DNA of 48,532 bases from Candidatus Mediterraneibacter pullistercoris (GTDB lineage: Bacteria; Bacillota; Clostridia; Lachnospirales; Lachnospiraceae): NCBI GenBank assembly GCA_019116885.1, contig DXAU01000022.1, positions 1 through 48,532 of the forward strand. The letters are read 5' to 3'. How positions within the stretch are numbered: the stretch's first letter is position 1; each line of letters begins with the position of its first letter. The notes below the pieces were generated by a model. The model searched no databases. It was not told the DNA's origin and saw only the letters and a program-made list of their open reading frames with translations. The position numbers were made by a program, and so were the translations under genes. Below, piece by piece: positions 1 to 9,536 of this stretch.

Positions 1-1908
1 CAATGCCAGACTTTACTAGGGGTTACGGGTTCTGGAAAGACGTTTACGATGGCCAACGTGATCGAGCAGTTGCAGAAACCGACACTGGTCATTGCCCATA
101 ATAAAACACTGGCCGCTCAGTTGTACGGAGAGTTCAAGGAGATGTTCCCTGATAACGCAGTGGAATATTTTGTCTCCTACTACGACTACTACCAGCCCGA
201 AGCCTACGTCCCCTCCTCGGACACCTACATCGCCAAGGATTCCGCCATCAACGAGGAAATCGACAAGCTCCGTCTCTCTGCCACTATGGCTCTGACAGAG
301 CGGCGGGATGTGATCATCGTTGCCAGTGTGTCCTGCATCTACGGTCTGGGAAACCCGGTAGACTACCAGAACATGGTAATCTCTCTGCGCCCGGGCATGG
401 TAAAGGACAGGGACGAAGTTTGCCGTAAGCTGATTGAGATTCAGTACGACCGTAACGACATGGATTTTCACCGCGGTACGTTCCGCGTGCGGGGCGACGT
501 ACTCGAGATCATACCTGCATACGAGAGCGAGACTGCGATACGGGTTGAGTTCTTCGGGGATGAGATTGACCGGATTACAGAGATCGACATACTTACGGGA
601 GAGATAAAGGACGAGCTGAAACACACAGCCATCTTTCCGGCATCCCACTACGTTGTGGATAAAGAGAATATAAAGCGGGCAGTGCATGATATCGAGGAAG
701 AACTTGAAGACAGAGTGAAAGAATTCAAGCGCCAGGACAAGCTTCTGGAAGCACAGCGTATTGCTGAGCGGACAAACTTTGATATTGAGATGCTCAAGGA
801 GACGGGATTCTGTTCGGGCATCGAGAACTATTCGCGGCATCTGGCGGGACTTGCGCCCGGACAGCCGCCCTACACGCTGATCGACTATTTTCCGGATGAT
901 TTTATCATGATGATTGACGAGTCCCACAAGACGATTCCGCAGATTGGCGGCATGTACCATGGGGACCAGTCAAGAAAGTCTACGCTGGTGGACTATGGAT
1001 TCCGGCTTCCGTCGGCAAAGGACAACCGCCCCTTGAATTTTGAAGAATTTGAGAGTAAGATAAATCAGGTCATGTTCGTATCGGCAACACCGGGGCCATA
1101 TGAGGAGGAGCATGAGCTCCTGCGCGCCGAGCAGGTAATTCGTCCGACGGGACTTCTTGATCCGGAGGTATCCGTGCGCCCGGTGGAGGGGCAGATTGAT
1201 GACCTGATCGGAGAGATCAACAAAGAGGTGTCGAAGAAGAATAAAGTGCTTGTTACGACACTGACCAAGCGTATGGCAGAGGATCTCACAGACTACATGC
1301 GTGAAGTTGGTATCCGCGTGAAATATCTTCACTCTGATGTGGATACGCTGGAAAGAACGGAAATCATCCGTGACATGCGTCTCGACGTGTTCGATGTGCT
1401 CGTCGGCATCAATCTTCTGCGGGAAGGTCTTGATATCCCCGAGATTACCCTGGTGGCGATTCTGGACGCAGACAAAGAAGGATTCCTGCGTTCGGAGACG
1501 TCGCTGATCCAGACGATCGGCCGTGCTGCGCGTAATGCGCAAGGGCATGTCATTATGTATGCCGATACGGTTACAGAATCCATGCAGATGGCGATCGACG
1601 AGACGAAGCGCCGCCGTGGAATCCAGATGAGATACAATGAAGAGCACGGTATCACGCCTCAGACAATCCAGAAATCGGTCCGCGATCTGATCAGCATCTC
1701 GAAGAAAGTTGCGGCAGAAGAGATGCGCATGGAAAAAGATCCGGAGTCTATGAGTGCAAAAGAGCTGGAGAAACTGGTAAAAGACATGACAAAGCAGATG
1801 AAGAAAGCGGCTGCGGAGCTGAACTTCGAGGCGGCTGCGGAGCTGCGTGACAAGCTGGTCGATCTCAAAAAGATGTTAAATGAAATACAGGAAGGAAACA
1901 GAAGATAG
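1..1908 (+). CDS. uvrB: UvrABC excision nuclease subunit B (5' end missing)
   Basis: UvrB is the damage-verifying helicase of nucleotide excision repair; UvrA loads it on DNA and it then recruits UvrC. The reading frame is open from base 1, so the gene starts before the window. The first residues already hold the Walker A stretch GVTGSGKT (bases 22-45), so roughly the first 30 residues are missing compared with the usual family. Visible parts in order: Walker A, the beta-hairpin region [12 protein letters not shown], the DEAD-type box MIDESH, the [19 protein letters not shown] stretch, a C-terminal helicase half with QTIGRAARN, and a C-terminal UVR domain ([11 protein letters not shown]) that binds UvrC. 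About 635 residues are present. uvrA begins 2 bases after its stop, so the two are very likely one transcript. The first ATG in the frame (base 49) is internal, not the true start. Confidence 0.98.
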   Translation, partial: QCQTLLGVTGSGKTFTMANVIEQLQKPTLVIAHNKTLAAQLYGEFKEMFPDNAVEYFVSYYDYYQPEAYVPSSDTYIAKDSAINEEIDKLRLSATMALTERRDVIIVASVSCIYGLGNPVDYQNMVISLRPGMVKDRDEVCRKLIEIQYDRNDMDFHRGTFRVRGDVLEIIPAYESETAIRVEFFGDEIDRITEIDILTGEIKDELKHTAIFPASHYVVDKENIKRAVHDIEEELEDRVKEFKRQDKLLEAQRIAERTNFDIEMLKETGFCSGIENYSRHLAGLAPGQPPYTLIDYFPDDFIMMIDESHKTIPQIGGMYHGDQSRKSTLVDYGFRLPSAKDNRPLNFEEFESKINQVMFVSATPGPYEEEHELLRAEQVIRPTGLLDPEVSVRPVEGQIDDLIGEINKEVSKKNKVLVTTLTKRMAEDLTDYMREVGIRVKYLHSDVDTLERTEIIRDMRLDVFDVLVGINLLREGLDIPEITLVAILDADKEGFLRSETSLIQTIGRAARNAQGHVIMYADTVTESMQMAIDETKRRRGIQMRYNEEHGITPQTIQKSVRDLISISKKVAAEEMRMEKDPESMSAKELEKLVKDMTKQMKKAAAELNFEAAAELRDKLVDLKKMLNEIQEGNRR

Positions 1909-1909
1909 A

Positions 1910-4756
1910 ATGGGAACAAAGATGGATGTCCGGAAATATATCAGGATTCGGGGCGCAAATGAAAATAATCTGAAAAACATAGATGTGGATATCCCGAGAA
2001 ACGAGCTGGTCGTTCTTACGGGACTGAGCGGCTCTGGGAAATCGTCCCTTGCTTTTGATACGATCTACGCAGAGGGGCAGAGAAGATATATGGAGTCCCT
2101 GTCGTCTTACGCAAGGCAGTTTTTAGGGCAGATGGAGAAGCCGGATGTGGAGAGCATCGAGGGACTGTCCCCGGCTATTTCCATCGACCAGAAATCAACG
2201 AACCACAATCCCCGTTCCACGGTCGGAACCGTGACGGAGATCTACGACTATTTCCGTCTGCTCTATGCGAGAGTAGGCATCCCCCACTGTCCGAAATGCG
2301 GCAGGGAGATTGCAAAACAGACAGTGGATCAGATGGTGGACCAGATCATGGCTCTGCCGGAGCGGACGAGGATTCAGCTTCTTGCTCCGGTTGTGCGGGG
2401 GCGGAAAGGAACACATGTCAAACTTCTGGAACAGGCAAAACGAAGCGGTTATGTCCGTGTCCGCATAGATGGAAATATGTACGAACTTTCCGAAGATATT
2501 ACGCTTGATAAGAACATCAAACATAATATTGAGATCATTGTGGACCGTCTGATTGTTCGTCCCGGGATCGAGAAGCGCCTGACTGATTCGGTAGAGAGCG
2601 TTCTCCATCTGGCGGAGGGGCTGCTGGTTGTTGATGTGATCGACGGGGAACCTATGAACTTCAGCCAGAGTTTTTCCTGTCCTGACTGTGGGATCAGCAT
2701 TGATGAGATCGAGCCGAGGAGCTTCTCTTTCAACAATCCGTTCGGGGCATGTCCGGAATGCTTCGGGCTGGGATATAAGATGGAATTTTCAGAAGAACTG
2801 ATCATTCCGGATCCGTCTCTCTCCATTAATGAGGGGGCGATCGCAGTCCTTGGGTGGCAGTCGTGCATGGATAAATCGAGCTTCACCAATGCAATCCTGA
2901 CCGCTCTCTGCAAAGAATACAAATTTGACCTTGACACCCCCTTTGAAAAATATCCGAAGAAGATCCATGACATTCTTATCCATGGAACGAATGGAAAGAG
3001 CATAAAAGTATTTTATAAAGGCCAGCGGGGAGAAGGGACCTATGATGTTGTATTTGAGGGTCTTCTCAAAAATGTGGAACGCAGATACCGGGAGACCGGT
3101 TCCGAGACTACAAAAGCAGAGTATGAGACGTTTATGAATATCACGCCCTGTTCTGCCTGCGGCGGACAAAGACTCAAACCCGGAGCGCTGGCAGTTACGG
3201 TTGCTGACAAAAACATTGCTGAACTGACCGCTCTTTCAATCGAGAAAATGCAGCAGTTCTTAAACGAGCTGCACCTGTCCGATACACAGATGCTGATTGG
3301 CGGCCAGATCTTAAAGGAGATCCGGGCAAGGATACAGTTCTTGATGGATGTGGGGCTTGATTATCTCACACTGGCACGGGCTACCGGTACACTATCAGGC
3401 GGAGAAGCACAGCGTATCCGTCTTGCAACGCAGATCGGCTCCGGTCTGGTGGGAGTAGCCTATATCCTGGATGAGCCGAGCATTGGCCTTCACCAGAGAG
3501 ACAATGACAAGCTGCTTGCAACGCTGAAACATCTGCGGGATCTTGGAAATACGCTTATTGTGGTGGAACATGACGAAGATACCATGCTGGAGGCGGATTA
3601 TATCGTAGATGTAGGACCTGGAGCAGGAGAGCATGGCGGCGAGATCGTGGCTGTCGGAACTGCGGAAGAGATCATGAAAAATAAAAACTCTGTGACAGGG
3701 GCATACTTATCAGGAAAACTCCGTATTCCGGTGCCAGAGGAGCGTCAGACACCATCGGGATGGCTGAAAGTGATCGGCGCAAGGGAGAATAACCTGAAAA
3801 ATATTAACGTCGCTTTCCCGCTTGGAGTGATGACATGTGTGACCGGCGTTTCCGGCTCAGGCAAAAGCTCTCTCGTAAATGAGATACTCTATAAAAAACT
3901 CGCGCGCGATCTGAACCGTGCCCGCACGATTCCCGGCAGGCATAAAAAAATAGAAGGCATGGATCAGGTGGATAAGGTGATAAATATCGATCAGTCACCG
4001 ATCGGCCGTACTCCCCGGTCGAATCCGGCGACTTACACCGGGGTGTTCGATCTCATCAGAGACCTTTTTGCGGCTACGCCGGACGCCAAGGCTAGAGGAT
4101 ACAAGAAAGGGCGGTTCAGTTTCAATGTAAAAGGAGGACGCTGTGAGGCATGCGCCGGCGATGGAATCCTCAAGATCGAGATGCACTTTCTGCCGGATGT
4201 ATATGTGCCGTGCGAAGTCTGCGGCGGAAAACGCTACAACCGAGAGACTCTTGAAGTGAAGTACAAAGGAAAATCCATCTATGATGTGCTCAATATGACA
4301 GTGGAGGAAGCCCTGGAATTTTTTGACGCTGTGCCAAGCATACGCAGAAAAATGCAGACCCTCTATGACGTCGGGCTGTCCTACATCAGGCTGGGGCAGC
4401 CGTCAACAGAACTTTCCGGCGGTGAGGCGCAGAGGATCAAGCTGGCGGCCGAGCTGAGCAAACGGAGCACTGGAAAAACAGTCTATATTCTGGATGAACC
4501 TACGACAGGGCTTCATTTTGCAGATGTTCATAAACTGACGGAGATTCTCCGGCGTCTCTCGGGCGACGGAAATACAGTCATCGTCATAGAGCACAATCTG
4601 GATGTGATAAAGACAGCGGATTATATTATCGACATCGGACCAGAGGGCGGAGACCGGGGCGGTACAGTCGTGGCGTGCGGCACTCCAGAGGAAGTTGCGG
4701 CGAATGAAAAGTCCTATACAGGGAAATATATAGAGGAAATGCTGAAAAGAAAATAA
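1910..4756 (+). CDS. uvrA: UvrABC excision nuclease subunit A
   Basis: UvrA is the ABC-type ATPase that scans DNA for bulky lesions as a dimer and hands over to UvrB. The 948 residues match the usual full length (about 940-950). Both ABC halves are intact: Walker [10 protein letters not shown] and GVSGSGKSS, two LSGGEAQRI signatures, and two Walker B/D-loop stretches, [11 protein letters not shown] and [11 protein letters not shown]. Zinc-binding CxxC pairs are seen ([24 protein letters not shown]). I chose the ATG at 1910, 2 bases after the uvrB stop, with AGGAAGG at 1889-1895 as a rather distant ribosome site. An ATG at 1922 is possible. An in-frame ATG at 1880 inside uvrB has no ribosome site and would add residues with no family match. 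Confidence 0.97.
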   Translation: MGTKMDVRKYIRIRGANENNLKNIDVDIPRNELVVLTGLSGSGKSSLAFDTIYAEGQRRYMESLSSYARQFLGQMEKPDVESIEGLSPAISIDQKSTNHNPRSTVGTVTEIYDYFRLLYARVGIPHCPKCGREIAKQTVDQMVDQIMALPERTRIQLLAPVVRGRKGTHVKLLEQAKRSGYVRVRIDGNMYELSEDITLDKNIKHNIEIIVDRLIVRPGIEKRLTDSVESVLHLAEGLLVVDVIDGEPMNFSQSFSCPDCGISIDEIEPRSFSFNNPFGACPECFGLGYKMEFSEELIIPDPSLSINEGAIAVLGWQSCMDKSSFTNAILTALCKEYKFDLDTPFEKYPKKIHDILIHGTNGKSIKVFYKGQRGEGTYDVVFEGLLKNVERRYRETGSETTKAEYETFMNITPCSACGGQRLKPGALAVTVADKNIAELTALSIEKMQQFLNELHLSDTQMLIGGQILKEIRARIQFLMDVGLDYLTLARATGTLSGGEAQRIRLATQIGSGLVGVAYILDEPSIGLHQRDNDKLLATLKHLRDLGNTLIVVEHDEDTMLEADYIVDVGPGAGEHGGEIVAVGTAEEIMKNKNSVTGAYLSGKLRIPVPEERQTPSGWLKVIGARENNLKNINVAFPLGVMTCVTGVSGSGKSSLVNEILYKKLARDLNRARTIPGRHKKIEGMDQVDKVINIDQSPIGRTPRSNPATYTGVFDLIRDLFAATPDAKARGYKKGRFSFNVKGGRCEACAGDGILKIEMHFLPDVYVPCEVCGGKRYNRETLEVKYKGKSIYDVLNMTVEEALEFFDAVPSIRRKMQTLYDVGLSYIRLGQPSTELSGGEAQRIKLAAELSKRSTGKTVYILDEPTTGLHFADVHKLTEILRRLSGDGNTVIVIEHNLDVIKTADYIIDIGPEGGDRGGTVVACGTPEEVAANEKSYTGKYIEEMLKRK

Positions 4757-4771
4757 ATTCAGAAAAAGGGC

Positions 4772-4800
4772 TTTCCATTTTTTAGAAAGTCTATTATACT
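4772..4800 (+). promoter_or_regulatory. Sigma-A-type promoter upstream of the mreB-family gene
   Basis: TTTCCA (4772-4777), a 17-base spacer and TATACT (4795-4800) form a reasonable sigma-A promoter just after uvrA. It would drive the small ORF at 4891 and the mreB-family gene. The -35 box matches only in part, so the call rests mainly on the -10 box and the spacing. Confidence 0.5.
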
Positions 4801-4811
4801 TGTTAATGCGG

Positions 4812-4838
4812 ACAGGCAGGAGGAGGGAACCTGCCTGT
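4812..4838 (+). other. Stem-loop in the mreB leader
   Basis: ACAGGCAGG (4812-4820) and CCTGCCTGT (4830-4838) are a perfect 9-base inverted repeat around a 9-base loop that contains AGGAGGG, a ribosome-site-like sequence. No T-tract follows, so it is not a classical intrinsic terminator. It lies about 12 bases downstream of the -10 box at 4795-4800, so it would sit at the very 5' end of the transcript, where it could affect stability or translation. Confidence 0.5.
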
Positions 4839-4890
4839 ATTCCGTCTTACAGACGAACAAGAGAAAACCTACAAGGAGTGAGATACAGGA

Positions 4891-4992
4891 ATGTCCGGCA
4901 GCACAATGGAGAGGACGTCAAGGGGAAATGACCTGTTGGTCTTTAATGTGCTGATCCATGCTGAGCCGGGGCATTTGCGGGAAAGAGTATAA
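4891..4992 (+). CDS. Possible small protein upstream of mreB (33 aa)
   Basis: A 33-codon ORF begins at ATG 4891, preceded by a good ribosome site (AAGGAG, 4873-4878). It ends at TAA 4990-4992, 23 bases before the mreB start. The product begins MSGSTMERTSRGNDL and has neither a clear signal peptide nor a membrane segment. I do not recognise it. It could be a leader peptide coupled to mreB translation, a real small protein, or chance. Support is limited to the ribosome site and its place in a 260-base leader. Confidence 0.35.
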   Translation: MSGSTMERTSRGNDLLVFNVLIHAEPGHLRERV

Positions 4993-5015
4993 AGATTTGG
5001 AAGGGAGAATTGAAT

Positions 5016-6005
5016 ATGTCAGTAGATATCGGGATCGATCTCGGGACCGCCAGTGTGCTGGTTTATGTCCACGGCAAGGGTGTTGTGCTCAAGGAACCTT
5101 CTGTCGTTGCATTTGACAGAGATACAAACGTGATAAAAGCAATCGGTGAGGAAGCGCGCCTGATGCTCGGCAGAACGCCCGGCAACATCGTAGCGGTGCG
5201 GCCTCTGCGCCAGGGAGTGATCTCAGACTACACAGTAACAGAGAAAATGATCAAGTACTTTGTCCAGAAAGCGCTTGGGAGACGTACATTTAAAAAACCC
5301 CGCATCAGCATCTGCGTGCCCAGCGGTGTGACCGAGGTGGAGAAGAAAGCCGTGGAGGAAGCGACGTTTGCAGCCGGGGCAAGAGAAGTGCATCTGATTG
5401 AAGAACCGGTGGCGGCAGCCATAGGCGCCGGGATAGACATTGCAAAACCATGCGGGAACATGATTGTGGATATCGGCGGCGGTACTTCAGATATCGCAGT
5501 TATTTCTCTGGGCGGCACGGTTGTAAACACATCGATCAAGGTTGCAGGAGACGATTTTGACGAGGCGATCGTCCGCTATATGCGAAAGAAGCATAATCTT
5601 CTGATCGGTGAGAGGACGGCAGAGGATATCAAGATCAAGATCGGAACAACGTATCCTCTTGTGGAAGAAGAGACGATGGAAGTCAGAGGAAGAAACCTTG
5701 TGACCGGACTGCCCAAGACAGTCACAGTGACTTCTTCCGAGACGGAAGAGGCCTTGAGGGAGGCCACAAGCCAGATCGTCGAGGCGGTAATTTCCGTTCT
5801 GGAGCAGACTCCGCCTGAGCTTTCGGCAGACATTCTTGACCGGGGAATTGTGCTGACAGGCGGCGGCTCGATGCTGCGGGGGCTTGAAGAACTGATCGAG
5901 GAGAAGACGGGGATCAATACGATGACTGCCGAAGATCCGATGAAAGTTGTAGCTGTCGGAACGGGCGAATTTGTAGAATTTATGAGCGGCAGAAAAGATT
6001 TTTAA
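5016..6005 (+). CDS. mreB: MreB/Mbl-family rod-shape actin homologue
   Basis: This bacterial actin forms membrane-associated filaments that guide the elongation machinery for peptidoglycan and wall polymers. The 329 residues fit the family (about 330-345). Seen: phosphate-1 loop DIGIDLGTASVLVYV at the N-terminus, phosphate-2 loop VDIGGGTSDIAVISLGG, adenosine-binding stretch GIVLTGGGSMLRGLEELI, and the core motif VRPLRQGVISDY. The frame also allows TTG at 5010, but AAGGGAG (5001-5007) is best spaced for ATG 5016. It stands alone, without mreCD, which often marks an mbl- or mreBH-type paralogue. I cannot tell mreB from mbl by reading alone. Confidence 0.93.
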   Translation: MSVDIGIDLGTASVLVYVHGKGVVLKEPSVVAFDRDTNVIKAIGEEARLMLGRTPGNIVAVRPLRQGVISDYTVTEKMIKYFVQKALGRRTFKKPRISICVPSGVTEVEKKAVEEATFAAGAREVHLIEEPVAAAIGAGIDIAKPCGNMIVDIGGGTSDIAVISLGGTVVNTSIKVAGDDFDEAIVRYMRKKHNLLIGERTAEDIKIKIGTTYPLVEEETMEVRGRNLVTGLPKTVTVTSSETEEALREATSQIVEAVISVLEQTPPELSADILDRGIVLTGGGSMLRGLEELIEEKTGINTMTAEDPMKVVAVGTGEFVEFMSGRKDF

Positions 6006-6012
6006 AAGTCAT

Positions 6013-6048
6013 GAACAGGGATGTGAGCAGCGGGGCACATCCCTGTTC
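6013..6048 (+). terminator. Strong stem-loop after mreB (no T-tract)
   Basis: GAACAGGGATGTG (6013-6025) and CACATCCCTGTTC (6036-6048) are a perfect 13-base inverted repeat with a 10-base loop, starting 8 bases after the mreB stop. No run of T follows, so it may end transcription weakly, protect the 3' end of the mRNA, or act in another way. Confidence 0.5.
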
Positions 6049-6081
6049 TGCTGTGAGGAAAGGAAGCTCTGTATGTGGAGA

Positions 6082-6137
6082 GATCCTGCCGGCAGAGACC
6101 CTGCCGGCAGGGATCATATGCAGGCCGGATCATATGC
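6082..6137 (+). promoter_or_regulatory. Stem-loop and direct repeats in the recD2 leader
   Basis: The octamer TGCCGGCA, itself a palindrome, occurs twice (6087-6094 and 6102-6109). The flanking arms 6082-6095 and 6101-6115 pair into a stem of about 14 bases with one bulge and a 5-base loop. Directly after it GGATCATATGC occurs twice (6111-6121 and 6127-6137). The block ends 15 bases before the recD2 start, so it may control translation of recD2 or bind a regulator. Confidence 0.4.
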
Positions 6138-6152
6138 GGAAAGGATAAAGAT

Positions 6153-8375
6153 TTGGAAACAGTAACAGGTTATGTGGAACATATAGTGTTCCGCAACGAT
6201 GATAACGGCTATACAGTATTTCATCTTGAAAATGATGACGGGGAAGTCACCTGTGTGGGGAATTTCAACCTCATCAGTGAAGGCGAGATGCTTGAACTGA
6301 CAGGAGAGTATGTCAATCACAGTGTGTACGGGATGCAGTTCAAGGTAGAAAGCCATGCAGTGAAAGAACCCGAAGACCTGGTATCTATCGAACGTTATCT
6401 GGGCTCCGGCGCCATAAAAGGAGTGGGAGCGGCGCTTGCCGGGCGGATCGTAAAAAAGTTTAAAGAGGATACGTTCCGCATTATCGAGGAGGAGCCGGAG
6501 CGCCTTGCGGAGATCAAAGGCATCAGCGAGAGAAAGGCAAGGGAGATCGCAGATCAGGTCGAGGAGAAGAAAGACATGCGCAAAGCAATGATCTATCTTC
6601 AGAAGTACGGCATCTCCACAAGGCTTGCAGCTAAGATTTACCAGCATTACGGCATACGTGTATACAAGGTACTTGAAGAGAATCCGTACCAGCTTGCAGA
6701 CAATATCGAGGGTGTGGGGTTTAAGACTGCCGATGAGATCGCGGCGCGCATCGGCATACATACGGATTCTGATTACCGGATCAAGAGCGGACTCTTCTAC
6801 ACACTCCAGCAGGCTGTGGGGGAAGGACATGTTTACCTACCTCAGGAAATACTTATGAAGAGGGCCGGAGAACTTCTGGGAGTTGAGATCCATGATATCG
6901 GAAAGCATATTATGGACCTGTGCATTGAGAAAAAGACTGTTATGAAAGAGGAGGACGGACAGATCCGCATCTATCCGTCACACTACTATTATCTGGAGCT
7001 TAATGCGGCAAAAATGCTCCATGACCTTGACATTGACTGCGAGATGCCGGCGGACATGATGGAGAGCCGGCTGCGCAAAGTAGAAGAAAATGAACAGATC
7101 GAGCTGGACCCGATGCAGCACATGGCAGTAATAGAGTCGATCAAACATGGTCTCCTCATCCTGACCGGAGGCCCCGGAACGGGAAAAACTACCACGATTA
7201 ATACGATGATCCGGTTTTTTGAGAGTGAAGGCATGAGCATCTTCCTGGCCGCTCCTACCGGGCGTGCGGCGAAGCGGATGACCGAAGCAACGGGATATGA
7301 AGCGCAGACGATTCACCGTCTGCTCGAGGTAAATGTGAATCCGGATGAAACGGAGAGCGTGGCCGGATTCATGCGCAACCGGCAGAATCCTCTTGAAGCT
7401 GACGTGATCATCATTGACGAGATGTCCATGGTGGACCTGTCTCTGATGCATGCCCTCCTTTCTGCAGTTGTTCCCGGAACCAGGCTCGTCCTTGTGGGAG
7501 ATGTGGACCAGCTCCCGTCCGTCGGAGCCGGAAGCGTGCTCAGAGATATTATAACTTCCGGACAGTTTCATGTTGTAACGCTGACAAGGATATTCCGACA
7601 GGCAAAAGAGAGCGATATTGTGATGAATGCACATAAGATCAATGCCGGGGAACCGGTTGTGCTGGACAATAAGAGCCGGGATTTCTTCTTTCTGAAAAGA
7701 GAGGATGCAGATACGGTTATCGGGGTCACCATCATGCTCATACAGAAGAAACTGCCCCGGTATGTCGGGGCGAAGCCAAGCGAGATCCAGGTCATGACTC
7801 CGACACGGAAAGGACTTCTGGGCGTAGAACGGCTCAATACCATTCTCCAGCGCTACCTGAATCCGGAAGATAAGACCAAAAACGAAAAAGAGATAAACGG
7901 CAGGCTTTTCCGCGAGGGAGACAAAGTCATGCAGATCAAAAACAATTATCAGCTCGAGTGGGAAGTGACTACGCGGTTTGGCCTGGCCGTTGACAGCGGA
8001 ACCGGAATCTTTAACGGAGATATGGGCGTCATCACTGAAATCAACGAATATACGGAGACGATCGAAGTGGAATTTGACGAAGCCAGAAAAGTAAAATACG
8101 GATTTGACATGACAGAGGAGCTGGAACTTGCATATGCGATTACTGTGCACAAGTCCCAGGGAAGCGAGTACCCTGCTGTTATCATTCCTCTGCTGCCGGG
8201 ACCCAGGCTCCTCTATAACCGAAACTTATTGTACACAGCAGTTACAAGGGCAAAAAAATGCCTTATGATCGTAGGGAGTGATACGGTATTTCAGGAAATG
8301 ATACAAAACAAAAACGAGCAGGCAAGATACACGAGCCTGGCAGAAAGGATACAGGAATTCCAGCCGCCATATTAA
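6153..8375 (+). CDS. recD2: RecD2-type SF1B DNA helicase
   Basis: RecD2 is a 5'-3' helicase that works without RecBC in DNA repair and replication-fork maintenance. The 740-residue product has the family layout. The N-terminus METVTGYVEHIVFRNDDNGY is typical of the OB-like start, followed by helix-hairpin-helix segments (GVGAALAGRIVKKF, EGVGFKTADEIAARIG). The ATPase core has Walker A GGPGTGKTTT, Walker B IIIDEMSMVDL, GDVDQLPSVGAGSVL and late motif AITVHKSQGSEYPAV. The frame extends to a GTG at 6075, but that would translate the palindromic leader. TTG at 6153, with AAGGAT at 6141-6146, gives the family N-terminus, so I chose it. The 3' end overlaps the coding region of comF. Confidence 0.95.
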   Translation: METVTGYVEHIVFRNDDNGYTVFHLENDDGEVTCVGNFNLISEGEMLELTGEYVNHSVYGMQFKVESHAVKEPEDLVSIERYLGSGAIKGVGAALAGRIVKKFKEDTFRIIEEEPERLAEIKGISERKAREIADQVEEKKDMRKAMIYLQKYGISTRLAAKIYQHYGIRVYKVLEENPYQLADNIEGVGFKTADEIAARIGIHTDSDYRIKSGLFYTLQQAVGEGHVYLPQEILMKRAGELLGVEIHDIGKHIMDLCIEKKTVMKEEDGQIRIYPSHYYYLELNAAKMLHDLDIDCEMPADMMESRLRKVEENEQIELDPMQHMAVIESIKHGLLILTGGPGTGKTTTINTMIRFFESEGMSIFLAAPTGRAAKRMTEATGYEAQTIHRLLEVNVNPDETESVAGFMRNRQNPLEADVIIIDEMSMVDLSLMHALLSAVVPGTRLVLVGDVDQLPSVGAGSVLRDIITSGQFHVVTLTRIFRQAKESDIVMNAHKINAGEPVVLDNKSRDFFFLKREDADTVIGVTIMLIQKKLPRYVGAKPSEIQVMTPTRKGLLGVERLNTILQRYLNPEDKTKNEKEINGRLFREGDKVMQIKNNYQLEWEVTTRFGLAVDSGTGIFNGDMGVITEINEYTETIEVEFDEARKVKYGFDMTEELELAYAITVHKSQGSEYPAVIIPLLPGPRLLYNRNLLYTAVTRAKKCLMIVGSDTVFQEMIQNKNEQARYTSLAERIQEFQPPY

Positions 8376-9055
8376 ATCTGCTCTATCCGAAAGTATGCCC
8401 TTTTTGCGGGGAGATATCACCGGAAGGTATCTGCGGAAAATGCAGGAAAAAGATTGTGTACATCGACGGTGCGCGGTGCATGCGCTGCGGCAGGCCTATA
8501 AAAAGAGAGACAGAAGAATACTGCATGGACTGCAGCCGGTCGGATTCCGACATTGACCAGGGAAAAAATCTCTGGCTGCACAGGGAACCGGTATCCGGAG
8601 CTTTGTACCGCTTCAAATACAAAAACAAGCGGAGCTGGGGCCGGGTGTTTGCGGAGGAGCTGGCCGCACAGTATACAGACCAGATCAGGAAGTGGAAGAT
8701 CGATGCGGTTATTCCGGTTCCTCTCCATTCGTCACGCCTGAGAAAGAGAGGCTTCAATCAGGCAGAGATACTGGCACAAGAACTTTCGGCGCTGACTGGA
8801 CTTCCTGTGTACAGAGATGTGCTGTACCGGATTAGAAAGACAACTCCTCAGAAAAAACTGGGAAGAGGCAGCAGGATGAAAAACCTGAAAGGAGCGTTTG
8901 GTGTTTCAAGATCCTGGGTGCCCTGTAGAAACGTGCTTCTGATAGACGATATCTATACGACCGGAGCAACGCTGGATTCCGCTGCGAGAGTCCTGAAAAT
9001 TGCAGGAGTCCAAAATGTTTATTTTTTGACGGTAAGCATTGGACAAGGTGTCTGA
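8369..9055 (+). CDS. comF: ComF-family phosphoribosyltransferase-like protein, start codon unclear
   Basis: ComF proteins act in DNA uptake for natural transformation and carry an N-terminal zinc finger plus a PRTase-like domain. The frame reads ILNLLYPKVCPFCGEIS from 8369, the classical ComF start, then ICGKCRK and CMRCGRP, giving paired zinc ligands. The PRTase half follows, with VIPVPLHSSRLRKRGFNQAE and the phosphate-binding loop VLLIDDIYTTGATLDSA. There is no ATG, GTG or TTG between the in-frame stop at 8279-8281 and GTG 8456, which lies after the first zinc motif. Translation could start at a rare codon (ATA 8369, ATT 8357 or CTG 8378), possibly coupled to recD2, whose stop is at 8373-8375. 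The only conventional start, GTG 8456, would give a shortened 199-residue protein. Confidence 0.85.
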   Translation: MLNLLYPKVCPFCGEISPEGICGKCRKKIVYIDGARCMRCGRPIKRETEEYCMDCSRSDSDIDQGKNLWLHREPVSGALYRFKYKNKRSWGRVFAEELAAQYTDQIRKWKIDAVIPVPLHSSRLRKRGFNQAEILAQELSALTGLPVYRDVLYRIRKTTPQKKLGRGSRMKNLKGAFGVSRSWVPCRNVLLIDDIYTTGATLDSAARVLKIAGVQNVYFLTVSIGQGV

Positions 9056-9069
9056 GTATATGATATACT
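9040..9069 (+). promoter_or_regulatory. Promoter with a palindrome over the -10 box
   Basis: TGGACA (9040-9045), an 18-base spacer and TATACT (9064-9069) resemble a sigma-A promoter at the end of comF. The -10 box lies inside a perfect 15-base palindrome, AGTATATGATATACT (9055-9069), which could be an operator or simply a small symmetric stretch. It would drive the operon holding cdaA. Confidence 0.5.
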
Positions 9070-9131
9070 AAAACATAATGGACTGAAATAGGATATGGAG
9101 ATAATACATAGAGAGGACTTGTAAAAGCGTT

Positions 9132-9536
9132 ATGTTGGATAAAAGAAGAATACGTCTTATGGCAAGAGCTGCAATCTATGAGAAGAGATACGGTCAAGAA
9201 GATTTCAAGATCAGCAGTTATTATCAGAAAGATTACACCAGCCTGAATACATGGATCACCCTGATCTGGATTACGGCCGGATTCTGTCTTATGGCGGCGC
9301 TGTTGTTTCTGTGCAGCGGCGAGTCTTTTGTGGAGGGGATCACGATTACGAAACTTATCATTCTCCTAATCATTGCAGTGGGAGCATATTTAAGCCTTTT
9401 GATCATCTATGGCATTGGCGCCGGCTCTTTTTATAAGAAAAAGCATATCCAGGCCAAACAGAGAGTTAAAAAATATATGAGGGATCTCTCCCGTCTGGAA
9501 AAGATGAATGTTAAAAAGGAGAAGAACAGACCATGA
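9132..9536 (+). CDS. Two-TM membrane protein of unknown function
   Basis: The 134-residue product has a basic N-terminus of about 37 residues, then two hydrophobic segments (about residues 40-63 and 72-97) and a lysine-rich C-terminal tail, so both ends are probably cytoplasmic. I do not recognise a named domain. Its stop overlaps the start of the next gene by 4 bases (ATGA, 9533-9536), so the two are translationally coupled. First in the operon that includes cdaA and cdaR, it may belong to an envelope or c-di-AMP-linked function, but that is inferred from context only. The ATG at 9132 is the first in the frame, with GAGAGGA some 14 bases upstream. Confidence 0.75.
   Translation: MLDKRRIRLMARAAIYEKRYGQEDFKISSYYQKDYTSLNTWITLIWITAGFCLMAALLFLCSGESFVEGITITKLIILLIIAVGAYLSLLIIYGIGAGSFYKKKHIQAKQRVKKYMRDLSRLEKMNVKKEKNRP

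Noticed and set aside
5010-5015. TTG at 5010 as the mreB start
   Set aside because: Only 2 bases from the ribosome site; ATG 5016 has normal spacing.
6978-8150. 390-codon minus-strand ORF opposite recD2
   Set aside because: recD2 has all helicase motifs on the + strand; the minus ORF has no recognisable motif or ribosome site.
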